From positions 558,001 through 622,000 of the forward strand of contig NZ_FTOL01000003.1 in NCBI RefSeq assembly GCF_900156735.1: 64,000 bases of DNA. The letters are read 5' to 3'. Positions 1 to 7,672 of the stretch are shown here, one piece after another. Position 1 is the stretch's first letter. Every line of letters starts with the position of its first letter. Origin of the DNA: Chryseobacterium ureilyticum. GTDB taxonomy: Bacteria; Bacteroidota; Bacteroidia; Flavobacteriales; Weeksellaceae. Below the pieces are notes generated by a model. It was not told the DNA's origin and did not search any database. It saw only the letters and a program-made list of their open reading frames with translations. A program made the translations under genes and the position numbers.

Positions 1-31
1 ATCAGTTATGTTTTTTTGTAAAACTATTTTA

Positions 32-63
32 CAAAGGTATTACAATTATTTTTCATAGACAAA
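32..63 (-). promoter_or_regulatory. Promoter reading left, out of the window
   Basis: On the minus strand TTTG (63-60), 20 bases, then TACCTTTG (39-32) fits the Bacteroidetes promoter form. It points to a gene beyond the left edge. A perfect inverted repeat at 15-35 (TTTGTAAAA, CTA, TTTTACAAA) lies at its expected transcription start and could be an operator. Inference from pattern only. Confidence 0.4.
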
Positions 64-77
64 CTTTCTAACTGCTA

Positions 78-85
78 TACCTTTG
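78..85 (+). promoter_or_regulatory. -7 element TACCTTTG before the lipoprotein gene
   Basis: TACCTTTG matches the TAnnTTTG -7 element of Flavobacteriia and is identical to the -7 element of the opposing promoter at 32-39. I see no good TTG at the -33 spacing, so only half the promoter is supported. Confidence 0.35.
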
Positions 86-154
86 TCTTGTTCAAATAAC
101 AGAACAGAAGAAAATTTTATAAAACAATATTAACAAAATTAAATTTAATTTATT

Positions 155-484
155 ATGAAAAAGTCATTATTCGTAGCTGCTATCGCTGCAATCTCTCTAG
201 TTGCTTGTAAAAAAACTGACGCTACAGCTACTGAAGGTACAACTGATTCTGCTGCTGCTACTGTAGCTGATTCTGCTGCTACTGTAACTGATTCTGCTGC
301 TAAAGTTGTTGATTCTGCTGCAACTACTGCTGTAGAAGCTACTAAAGATGCTGCTGCTGCTACTACTGCTGCTGGAGCTGAAGTTGCTAAAGATGCTGCT
401 AAAGGTGCTGCTGACGCTGCTAAAGGTGCTGCTGATGCTGCTAAAGGTGCTGCTGATGCTGCTAAAGATGCTGCTAAGAAATAA
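155..484 (+). CDS. Alanine/lysine-rich repeat lipoprotein
   Basis: A 109-residue protein of unknown function. The first 18 residues form a signal peptide ending in a lipobox (SLVAC), so the protein should be lipid-anchored at Cys18, and KK follows the cysteine. The rest is almost only Ala, Asp, Lys, Thr and Val. It starts with DSAA-type repeats and ends with heptads of the form AAKGAAD, which predict a long amphipathic helix. The heptads are encoded by four 21-base tandem repeats (395-478), the last one altered. It is monocistronic, with its own -7 element upstream and a strong terminator downstream. Similar Ala/Lys-rich small proteins occur widely in Flavobacteriia, but I do not know a function. 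The signal and anchor are clear; the role is not. Confidence 0.75.
   Translation: MKKSLFVAAIAAISLVACKKTDATATEGTTDSAAATVADSAATVTDSAAKVVDSAATTAVEATKDAAAATTAAGAEVAKDAAKGAADAAKGAADAAKGAADAAKDAAKK
395..478 (+). repeat. Four 21-base in-frame tandem repeats
   Basis: Three near-identical units (395-415, 416-436, 437-457) and a fourth diverged unit (458-478) encode AAKGAAD heptads. The only difference among the first three is GAC versus GAT. Such repeats can expand or contract without a frameshift. Confidence 0.8.
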
Positions 485-510
485 TTCTAGCTTAAGCTTA
501 AAAATAAAAG

Positions 511-538
511 AACCGTTTCCCTGTGAAACGGTTTTTTT
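511..538 (+). terminator. Rho-independent terminator of the lipoprotein gene
   Basis: AACCGTTTC (511-519) pairs perfectly with GAAACGGTT (525-533) around a 5-base loop, followed by a T run. Confidence 0.85.
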
Positions 539-599
539 ATGCTTTATAATCAATCATTCCCTTAGCCTGCATCGAAGGTGAAGTAGTCTATAATAAATA

Positions 600-628
600 A
601 AAGGAATATAGCGATGTTATATTCCTTT
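600..628 (-). terminator. Terminator of the trmH-like gene
   Basis: An 11-base perfect stem (600-610 with 618-628) followed on the minus strand by TTATTTATT. It lies just past the stop of the minus-strand methyltransferase gene. Confidence 0.65.
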
Positions 629-633
629 AGTGT

Positions 634-1401
634 TTATCCTTTCTTTTGTTTTAAAGATTCATAGCAGGTGATTGCTACGGCATTACTTAGATTTAAAGAA
701 TCTATACTTCCAGCCATCGGAATCAGAGTGTTTTTTCCTTTTCCAATCCAGAAATTACTTAACCCGGAATGTTCTGTACCAAATAAAACGGCAGAACGCT
801 GCGTGAAATCTCTTTTATAAAGATCTTCAGCAGTTTCATCCATCAATGTTGTATAGATATTAAAACTGTTTTTCTTAAGAAATTCGAATGTTTCTTCGTT
901 TTCAGCCTGATAAACTTCCATTCCGAAAAGGCAGCCTACGCTTGATCTGATTACATTTGGGTTATAAAAATCTGTTTTTCCATCAGCAACAATCAGGGCA
1001 TCTACTCCAAATGCTTCACAGCTTCTCAGTATAGCACCTAAATTTCCCGGTTTTTCTACTCCTTCAACGATGATAACAGTGGAATTATCTTTTGGTTTAT
1101 AAGATGTAAGAGGAGTGTCTTTTGTTTTATATACACCAATAATCCCTTCGGAACTGCCTCTGTAAGCTATTTTTTCATATACTTTATCGCTTACATAATG
1201 AATTTTCCCATTAGGAAGCTTTTCCTTAAAGATATTTTCACAGATAAAGAATTCCACAGGCTCAAAATCATATTGTATGGCTCTTGCATTTTCCTGCTGC
1301 CCCTCTACAACGAATACGTTTGATTTTTTACGAAACCTGTTGTCAGTAAGAAGCTTAGTGACATTTTTTATTTTTTCGTTTTGAAAACTTTCTATCAACA
1401 T
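634..1401 (-). CDS. TrmH (SpoU) family RNA 2'-O-methyltransferase
   Basis: A 255-residue cytoplasmic enzyme that should transfer a methyl group from SAM to a ribose 2'-OH of rRNA or tRNA. An N-terminal substrate-binding domain (about 23-95) precedes the SpoU knot domain. The three family motifs are visible: GNLGAILR at 119-126, LFGTEHSGLS at 206-215, and IPM...SLNLSNAVAI at 227-244. The length is normal. It is last in a minus-strand run beginning with rmuC, but a TAATTTTG -7-like element at 1413-1406 suggests it may also have its own promoter. The exact target nucleotide cannot be read from the sequence, so I give no symbol. Confidence 0.9.
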   Translation of the reverse strand: MLIESFQNEKIKNVTKLLTDNRFRKKSNVFVVEGQQENARAIQYDFEPVEFFICENIFKEKLPNGKIHYVSDKVYEKIAYRGSSEGIIGVYKTKDTPLTSYKPKDNSTVIIVEGVEKPGNLGAILRSCEAFGVDALIVADGKTDFYNPNVIRSSVGCLFGMEVYQAENEETFEFLKKNSFNIYTTLMDETAEDLYKRDFTQRSAVLFGTEHSGLSNFWIGKGKNTLIPMAGSIDSLNLSNAVAITCYESLKQKKG

Positions 1402-1421
1402 TTCGCAAAATTATGCAAAAT

Positions 1422-2213
1422 TTATGATTGAACTTCTCTAGTTTTTATAAAAAGGGTTTTCCCAGTAATCTGAAATGTCTTTTTCTTCTTCTTTTTATCG
1501 TAAATCACGATACCTGTAATAAGAATTATAGATAAAAGTTTATAAAGGTTCCCATAAAAGTTTCCGGAAACATTCTCCGATACATTGAATACTTCCCAAT
1601 ATAGGTTCATGAAAAAATGTAGAAATATAGCAGCCCAAATATTGAAATCTTGTTCAAAATATACCCATGTGAAAAATACAGAACCTAAAAATGTAATGGC
1701 AAATATCTCAATAAGTTCTATTGTGTTCTGACTTTGATATAAGTGAACCTGCGCAAATAATAAAGATCCGAATAATATAGAAGAAAGAAATCCCAGTTTA
1801 GTAAACCTAAATAATATTCCTATGAGAAAGGCTCTGAATATGATTTCCTCAAAAAATGCTGATGAAATAGTATTGATGAACAGTGACTCAAAGCTGAGTG
1901 TATGTGCTATTTTAAAATGTAATATGTATCCAATTAAAATGGGAAAGGTTCCAATGAATGCTAGGGTAAAGCCTTTAAGTACATTTTGATCTAAAGAGAA
2001 CAAGTTGAAGATTTTCTTCTGGGGAAATAAAATTTTCAGAGTAATGATTATAGGAATTAAAGTAATAGTGTATGCTAATACATGGGCTAGAGCCTTACTG
2101 CGAAATAATTCTTTTATAAAATGCTGTATATTTTTAAAGTAAAATAGATCAAAGAAATAATAGATTACAAACCCTAAGATAAAGATCAAAAAGAAGCGAA
2201 TGTTTTTACTCAT
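1422..2213 (-). CDS. CPBP family intramembrane metalloprotease
   Basis: I place the start at 2213, giving 263 residues (MSKNIRFF...). An ATG 66 bases upstream would add a poor, cysteine-containing leader. The protein has about seven membrane spans and the complete CPBP (Abi/Rce1) signature: EExxxR at E122-E123-R127, FxxxH at F153-H157, and HxxxN at H199-N203. Family members are glutamic or metal-dependent intramembrane proteases; several act in bacteriocin immunity or membrane signalling. The C-terminus has a lysine run on the cytoplasmic side. It lies 20 bases upstream of the trmH-like gene and downstream of the LytTR gene. Substrate unknown. Confidence 0.85.
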   Translation of the reverse strand: MSKNIRFFLIFILGFVIYYFFDLFYFKNIQHFIKELFRSKALAHVLAYTITLIPIIITLKILFPQKKIFNLFSLDQNVLKGFTLAFIGTFPILIGYILHFKIAHTLSFESLFINTISSAFFEEIIFRAFLIGILFRFTKLGFLSSILFGSLLFAQVHLYQSQNTIELIEIFAITFLGSVFFTWVYFEQDFNIWAAIFLHFFMNLYWEVFNVSENVSGNFYGNLYKLLSIILITGIVIYDKKKKKKTFQITGKTLFIKTREVQS

Positions 2214-2303
2214 GTTAATTATTTTGAGCAAAAGTGTAGCTTTCCAGAATAGAGAACAATTTAATGTGATGAACATCAAGAAATAGTGACTAATAGCAAA
2301 CCT

Positions 2304-3134
2304 TTATGTTTTAATATGTTGTAATTCGGGAATTATAATTGATATAAAGCTTCTCGATACCGGAATTTCAAAATCTATTTCCGGAAGAAATAATTTATAA
2401 CCTTGAGCATTACCTTTAATATTCTTTACTTTTCCGAGGTTGATGATATAAGAACGATGACATCTTTTGATCGTTTGGGTTTGGATCTGAGTTAATATAT
2501 TAGATAAACCTATTCTAAGCCATATTTTTTTAACTGTATTGCTTTCCAAATAATATAACGTACAGTAGTTTTCCATAGATTGAACACATAATAAATCTTT
2601 TTCAGCAATGGTCAAGATTGTATTGTTTGCAGAAATCCTAAGAATAGTATTTATAGAATGTTCTGGAGTTTCAATCTGCTGTGGAGTATTATTTGGGGTT
2701 ATATTTTTATGGGAATTCAAATAAATATATCTTGATAAAATATAAATAGCAGAAATAGGAATACCTATAGAAAGGGAATACAAAAACATATAGCAATAAT
2801 TTCCGAAACTAAGCGCTACATGACTTATAAATAATGAATTATAGAAATAAGAAAGAGTAGATCCCAGAAATAAAATCAAAAGTATTTTTAAAAGTTCCGA
2901 GATGATATTCCAATTCTTAAATCTGGAAGTGCAAAGATCTGAAGCAAAGAAAGAGCTTCCAAAAATAACAGTGTAAGGAAAGAGAATTAGATATTTGTAA
3001 GGATGATGGAAACTTTCCGTACCAAATGGCTGGAAAATAATCAGGAAAAGATATACTAAAATTCCTGCTGCCAGAGAGGAAAATAATATCTCTTTTATAG
3101 ATTGGGATTTAGGATAGGGTGTAAAAGCAAGCAT
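2304..3134 (-). CDS. Membrane-anchored LytTR transcriptional regulator
   Basis: A 276-residue protein with four predicted membrane segments in the first 150 residues and a C-terminal LytTR DNA-binding domain (about 165-270). The domain shows the family pattern of a conserved start near ILTIAEKDLLCVQS and a KRCHRSYIINL segment. LytTR domains bind DNA through a beta fold. There is no response-regulator receiver domain and no histidine-kinase domain, so the membrane part probably senses a signal and the same polypeptide acts on DNA. Its targets may include the neighbouring CPBP protease, though this is inference from position. It is transcribed with rmuC and the 134-residue membrane protein. Confidence 0.85.
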   Translation of the reverse strand: MLAFTPYPKSQSIKEILFSSLAAGILVYLFLIIFQPFGTESFHHPYKYLILFPYTVIFGSSFFASDLCTSRFKNWNIISELLKILLILFLGSTLSYFYNSLFISHVALSFGNYCYMFLYSLSIGIPISAIYILSRYIYLNSHKNITPNNTPQQIETPEHSINTILRISANNTILTIAEKDLLCVQSMENYCTLYYLESNTVKKIWLRIGLSNILTQIQTQTIKRCHRSYIINLGKVKNIKGNAQGYKLFLPEIDFEIPVSRSFISIIIPELQHIKT

Positions 3135-3166
3135 ACCTTAGATTTTTACAAATTATAGGTTTTATC

Positions 3167-3571
3167 CTAAACTTTCTTAGAAGTAATCATAAGAATAATA
3201 CTCCCCAATAATAGAGTGAAGCAGCTTGCCATCCAAAGAAAATATCCAGGTCCATATCCTGTAATTGGAAATTGATGTCCAGCTTCGTTTACTGTAATTT
3301 CGCCAACGGATAGATAGCAAAAGGTAAGTCCAAATGCAATCAGGCTGATGGCTGCTGATATTTTAGTTTTTTTTAATAAAAGAGAAAAAGCAGCAAAAAA
3401 TAGAAGTGGATTTGCCAGCCATGCAATTCCGCCGCCCTCCATTTCTGCCCAGCCTAATAATGCGCAGGCTAGTCCGCTCATTTCATGGTCCTTTGCATAT
3501 ACTGCTGTGAAGGGAAGTGAAGCGAGATAAAAAAGAAGGCATATTAATAGGATAAGATTGGATTTTTTCAT
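3167..3571 (-). CDS. Small four-span membrane protein, unknown
   Basis: A 134-residue protein with four likely membrane segments (about 5-25, 50-66, 72-90, 108-130) and a first segment that could act as a signal anchor. A conserved-looking GLACALLGWAEMEGGGIAWLANP stretch lies between segments 1 and 2. I do not recognise a named family. It starts 13 bases after the rmuC stop and ends 32 bases before the LytTR gene, so it is probably co-transcribed with both and could be the sensor partner of the regulator. Confidence 0.6.
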   Translation of the reverse strand: MKKSNLILLICLLFYLASLPFTAVYAKDHEMSGLACALLGWAEMEGGGIAWLANPLLFFAAFSLLLKKTKISAAISLIAFGLTFCYLSVGEITVNEAGHQFPITGYGPGYFLWMASCFTLLLGSIILMITSKKV

Positions 3572-3584
3572 GGTGTTTCAGTTT

Positions 3585-5078
3585 TTATTCTATTAAATTA
3601 CTGTTGTCAATGAGGCTTTGAGGGAGATCCTTTTTGTTTTTAATTCCCAATGATTTTAGTTTTTGAGTCTGGATCACAAGATTATCATTTCCCGTGTAAA
3701 GTTGTTTATAAGCATCATTGTAAACATTTTTGGCGAGATCAAGATTTCTTCCTACTTTTTCAAGATTATCTACGAACCCTACAAACTTGTCATATAGTTT
3801 TGCTCCTCTTTCTGCTATTTCAAGGGAGTTTCTGTTCTGGTATTCACGTTTCCAAAGGTCTGCTATCAGTTTCAGGGAGGTGATCAGGTTACTTGGATTA
3901 AGGAGAAGAATTCTTCTTTCGTAGGCATAGTTCCAAAGATTTTGGTCTGCCTGCATAGCCGCAATATAAGCGGGTTCACTTGGAATGAACATCATCACAA
4001 AGTCTAAGGATTTTCCATAATCGTCATATGCCTTTTGGCTAAGCTGCATAATATGGTTTTTGATGGAACCTAGGTGCTGATTAAGTTTCATCATATAAAC
4101 ATCCTGATCGGTTTCGTCTACCAATTCTGTGAAGGCTGTAAGGGAAACTTTAGAATCTATGATGACATTTCTTTCATCCGGATATTTTACAACAGCATCG
4201 GGACGCATTTTTTTACCGGAAAATTCTGAAAATAAAGCTTTGTTGTCTTCATCACGAAGCTCATGTTCCAGGAAATATTCCCTGCCTTTTACCAATCCTG
4301 ATTTTTCAAGGATACTTTCCAGAATCATTTCGCCCCAATTTCCTTGGGTTTTACTTTCTCCTTTTAATGCACGGGTTAATTTTTTAGCATCTTCCGAAAT
4401 CTGTTGATTCAGTTCAGCAAGTTCTTTTACTTTTTCAGCAAGAGAGAAACGCTCTTTGTTTTCTTTTTCATACGCTTCGTTGACTCTGTTTTTAAGGTCA
4501 GCGATTTTCTCTTGAAATGGCTCAAGGATGTTTTTTAAGTTATTTTGATTTAAAGTGGTAAACTTCTCTGTTTTTTCTTCCAGAATTTTATTGGCAAGGT
4601 TTTCAAACTGTAGTTTGGATTCTTCCTGAATTTTTGTAATTTCTTCTTTTTGGGTAATAAGAGATTTTTGCAGGCTTTCGTTTTGTGCAGAAAGTTCGGA
4701 GTTTTTAGCAAAGAAATTCTGCTTCTCAGCAATGAGAGTTTCTATCTGATAATCCTGTTTGGTAATTATTTGTTTTTGTTCCTGAAATTGAGCGTTCAGT
4801 GAAGAATGTTGAGCGGATATTTTTGCAAATTCATTTTTCAGATCATTCAGAAGATCTTGATGTTCTATATTTGAATCTTTTTCTTTAACAAGGTTTTGTG
4901 CCAGTTCCTGGATTTTTATATTTGAATTTTCAAGATCAGATTTGTTCTTGATATGTAAGAAATTTAATTCATCAAAAGAACTTCTTGAAACCGTAGACGA
5001 TTTCAGGGCAAAGTATAAAATAATGGCTCCTAATGCTCCACCCACAATACATCCGATAAGTAAATATGTCATCTCCAT
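3585..5078 (-). CDS. rmuC: DNA recombination protein RmuC
   Basis: A 497-residue protein with one N-terminal membrane segment (about 4-24), a long coiled coil (about 30-235) and the RmuC core (about 240-470). The core includes GNWGEMILESILEKSGL, RPDAVVKYPD and VIIDSKVSL, which carry the nuclease-like D and E/K residues of the PD-(D/E)XK-related fold. RmuC limits recombination between inverted repeats and affects DNA damage tolerance. It is the first gene of a minus-strand run. A TAATTTTG -7 element lies just upstream (5090-5083), without a clear -33 box. Confidence 0.93.
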   Translation of the reverse strand: MEMTYLLIGCIVGGALGAIILYFALKSSTVSRSSFDELNFLHIKNKSDLENSNIKIQELAQNLVKEKDSNIEHQDLLNDLKNEFAKISAQHSSLNAQFQEQKQIITKQDYQIETLIAEKQNFFAKNSELSAQNESLQKSLITQKEEITKIQEESKLQFENLANKILEEKTEKFTTLNQNNLKNILEPFQEKIADLKNRVNEAYEKENKERFSLAEKVKELAELNQQISEDAKKLTRALKGESKTQGNWGEMILESILEKSGLVKGREYFLEHELRDEDNKALFSEFSGKKMRPDAVVKYPDERNVIIDSKVSLTAFTELVDETDQDVYMMKLNQHLGSIKNHIMQLSQKAYDDYGKSLDFVMMFIPSEPAYIAAMQADQNLWNYAYERRILLLNPSNLITSLKLIADLWKREYQNRNSLEIAERGAKLYDKFVGFVDNLEKVGRNLDLAKNVYNDAYKQLYTGNDNLVIQTQKLKSLGIKNKKDLPQSLIDNSNLIE

Positions 5079-5208
5079 TCTTCAAAATTATGAAAAAAGG
5101 CTGGAAGTTTGCATCCTATAATTCAGTTCTGAAAACTTTGGAAGTGATTCCCTCAACTTCCTTTCTTCAATCAGAATCCTTATATTTATGGGAAATTTCA
5201 GAAACATT

Positions 5209-5883
5209 ATGAATATCTTATTGGTAGAGGACGATCAGAGAATTAGCAGTTTCCTCTTGAAAGGGCTTTCTGAGGCGGGACACAATATTACGCTTGCAGA
5301 TTCCGGAGAAAAAGCCCGCGAAATTCTTCATACCTATGATTTTGATATTATTTTAATGGATATAATGCTTCCCGGATTGGATGGAATGCAGCTTACTCAA
5401 ATTATAAGATTTAAAGGGAACTATACCCCAATTTTGGTTTTAAGTGCATTGAACAGTCCTGATGATAAAATTAAAATGCTGGATCTGGGAGCAGATGATT
5501 ATTTATCTAAACCTTTTCACTTTGAAGAATTGATTTCAAGGATTAAAGCTTTAACAAGACGTAATAAATTAAGCTATCAGAAAGAAGATACTCTTTTGTC
5601 TTGTGGCACGATTACGATCGATACGGATCTTCATAAAGTGACTCAAAATGGGAATGAAATTGAATTTTCTCCTACAGAATACAAGCTTTTTACTTTCCTT
5701 ATGGAGAATAAAAATAAAGTATTGAGCAGAACTCAGATTTTACACAACGTTTGGGGAATTGATTTTGACAGTGCAACGAATGTAGTAGATGTTTACATTT
5801 CCTATGTCCGTAATAAAATTGATGAATCGGAACAGAAAATTATTCATACGGTAAAAGGAACAGGATATTTAATTAAAGATTAA
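5209..5883 (+). CDS. OmpR-family response regulator
   Basis: I place the start at 5209 (MNILLVEDD), giving 224 residues, because receiver domains begin right at this motif; an ATG 21 bases upstream is less likely. The receiver has D8, D9, the phospho-acceptor D51 (ILMDIMLPG), S79 and K101. The winged-helix DNA-binding domain (about 128-222) ends in the usual HTVKGTGYLI motif. The stop codon directly abuts the start of the kinase gene, so the two form an operon. The downstream efflux operon suggests a CusR/CzcR-type metal-response role, which is an inference from context. Confidence 0.93.
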   Translation: MNILLVEDDQRISSFLLKGLSEAGHNITLADSGEKAREILHTYDFDIILMDIMLPGLDGMQLTQIIRFKGNYTPILVLSALNSPDDKIKMLDLGADDYLSKPFHFEELISRIKALTRRNKLSYQKEDTLLSCGTITIDTDLHKVTQNGNEIEFSPTEYKLFTFLMENKNKVLSRTQILHNVWGIDFDSATNVVDVYISYVRNKIDESEQKIIHTVKGTGYLIKD

Positions 5884-7242
5884 ATGACGCTCAGAAGTAG
5901 ATTTACCCTTATTTCCAGCCTTTCGTTTGGCATTGTTTCTATCATCACATCTGCGGTGATATTTTTTGCTTATTATGACAGTACGAAGATCTTTTATTTT
6001 GAAAAGCTAAGGAATACGGCGCTTATTTCTGCTATTTATTATTTGGAAAAGGATGAGTTGCCAAAGGACAGACATGCCCAGATCAAAAATGAATACAATC
6101 ATCTGATCCAGAATAATAGAGTAGCGGTTTATAATCAGAATAATGAAGTAACGTTCGGGCAGAATCTAAATGACAAGAACATAAAACTATCTCATATTCA
6201 GGCTGCAAGGAACAATAAAGGAACGCAGTTTATGTCTGATAATCAGTTTTACTATGGGATTTTTTATCCGGATAATCAGGGGGATTTTGTTGTTTTCGTA
6301 AAGTCACCGAATGATTCCTTCCAATCGCAGATATGGCGGCTTTCCATTATTATGCTTTCTGTGCTTATTATCGGATTGCTGGCGATTTATTTCCTGAGCC
6401 GTTATCTTTCAAAGGTTGTTTATAAACCGATTTCAAATGTGGTGGAACGTATTAATAAAGTAGATTACAATAATATTTCTACAGCTATTACATCAACAAA
6501 TACCAACGATGAGATTGAAGATCTTATCAAATCTTATAATAAATTATTAGGTCGTATCTCAGAAAATGTTTTGCTCCAACAGAATTTCATCAATTATGTT
6601 TCTCATGAATTCAAAACTCCTTTAGCTGCTATTTCCGGTAATCTTGAAGTTTTTGCTCAAAAAGACAGAACCCCTGAAGAGTATAAAAAGGTAGCCAAAG
6701 AATCTTTGGAAAACGTGTATGAAATTGAAAATATACTCAATAATCTTCTTTTAATGTCAGGAATGACTAAGCTAGAATCCTCACACAAACAGGTAAGAGT
6801 AGATGAACTGATCTGGAAGATTTATGAGAAGCTGGAATCTAAGGCAAAAGAGAAAAATTCAACTCTCAAAATAGATCTTCAGGTAGCAAAACCAACTTTG
6901 CTTGAATTACCCGGAAATGAAACTCTTTTATATCTTGCTCTTTATAATATTGTAGAAAATGCGATTAAATATTCTCAGAATCATCCCGTCGTTATTACGC
7001 TGTCTGAAAATAATAACAGATTGAATATTGAGGTCAAAGATCAAGGGAAAGGAATTGATGCTGAAGATCTTTTGAAAATTACAGATACTTTTTACAGAGG
7101 AAAGAATGTGGATGATGTTAAAGGAAGCGGCATTGGGTTGTCATTATCTAAAAGCATTTTTGATCATCATCATATTGTAATGAAAATTGATTCTACAATA
7201 AATGTGGGAACGAGTGTTTTGCTTTTGTTTCCTTCAATCTAA
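5884..7242 (+). CDS. Sensor histidine kinase
   Basis: A 452-residue membrane kinase. Two membrane segments (about 10-34 and 150-172) enclose a periplasmic sensor of about 115 residues, followed by a HAMP-like linker. The dimerisation/phospho-acceptor site is H241 in YVSHEFKTPLAAISGN. The ATPase domain shows the N box (LALYNIVENAIKYS), G1 (DQGKGID) and G2 (GSGIGLSLSK). It is translated immediately after the regulator gene. The 430-base gap before the efflux genes contains repeats rather than a gene. The signal is probably a metal ion, but I see no obvious His/Cys cluster in the periplasmic part, so this is only inference. Confidence 0.92.
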   Translation: MTLRSRFTLISSLSFGIVSIITSAVIFFAYYDSTKIFYFEKLRNTALISAIYYLEKDELPKDRHAQIKNEYNHLIQNNRVAVYNQNNEVTFGQNLNDKNIKLSHIQAARNNKGTQFMSDNQFYYGIFYPDNQGDFVVFVKSPNDSFQSQIWRLSIIMLSVLIIGLLAIYFLSRYLSKVVYKPISNVVERINKVDYNNISTAITSTNTNDEIEDLIKSYNKLLGRISENVLLQQNFINYVSHEFKTPLAAISGNLEVFAQKDRTPEEYKKVAKESLENVYEIENILNNLLLMSGMTKLESSHKQVRVDELIWKIYEKLESKAKEKNSTLKIDLQVAKPTLLELPGNETLLYLALYNIVENAIKYSQNHPVVITLSENNNRLNIEVKDQGKGIDAEDLLKITDTFYRGKNVDDVKGSGIGLSLSKSIFDHHHIVMKIDSTINVGTSVLLLFPSI

Positions 7243-7254
7243 GTATTTTAAGTT

Positions 7255-7308
7255 TTGGCTAAAGCCAATTGGATTTTAAATACAGAGATAAACGGACTAA
7301 AGTCCGTT
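7255..7308. repeat. Paired perfect palindromes sharing the core CTAAAG
   Basis: TTGGCT-AA-AGCCAA (7255-7268) and AACGGACT-AA-AGTCCGTT (7291-7308) are both perfect inverted repeats with the same two-base centre, 22 bases apart. The arrangement resembles REP-type elements. They follow the kinase stop and lack a T run, so they are not plain terminators. Confidence 0.6.
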
Positions 7309-7325
7309 TCTATTGATGTTTGTAT

Positions 7326-7564
7326 GGCTCTCGCAGATTTTGCAGATTACGCGGATGTTTGTGAAAAAAAATATTGTGTGATATGATTTTATCGTGTTAT
7401 TTATGTTTAAAAAATCTACTCAATCTCCTTAATCAGTGGGCACAGTAAATAATTTTTTCATCAGAATTGATCTCCCAGCTTTCCATAACTTGTGTTCTTC
7501 GTGAAAAAATTGGTGTTATTCGTGTTAAAAAAATCTGCTAAATCTCCATAATCAGCGAGCATAT
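7326..7564. repeat. Dispersed repeat units in the kinase-efflux gap
   Basis: Two direct copies of a unit of about 33 bases occur near 7409-7442 and 7532-7564 (core AATCTnCTnAATCTCC, then ATCAGnG). An inverted, diverged relative lies at 7326-7356 (CTCGCAGATTTTGCAGATT). The segment has no coding potential. It looks like decayed intergenic repeat sequence of a type common in Flavobacteriia. Confidence 0.5.
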
Positions 7565-7645
7565 TTAAAAATATTCTAATCGAACTCTAATGTTGAACTA
7601 ATTGAATTTTAATTTCACTCGAAATTCCCTCTAATATTAGACGAA

Positions 7646-7672
7646 TAGCTTTGTGGTCTTAAAATAAAGACC
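7646..7672 (+). promoter_or_regulatory. -7 element and inverted repeat before the efflux operon
   Basis: TAGCTTTG (7646-7653) fits TAnnTTTG. It is followed at once by GGTCTT-AAAATA-AAGACC (7655-7672), which ends on the base before the start codon. The inverted repeat would cover the transcription start and may be the binding site of a repressor or of the upstream response regulator. No good -33 box was seen, as would be expected of an activator-dependent promoter. Confidence 0.45.

Noticed and set aside
197..553. A 118-codon Ser/Phe-rich minus-strand reading frame
   Set aside because: It is the antisense of the Ala-rich repeats and crosses the terminator; composition reflects the repeat, not a gene.
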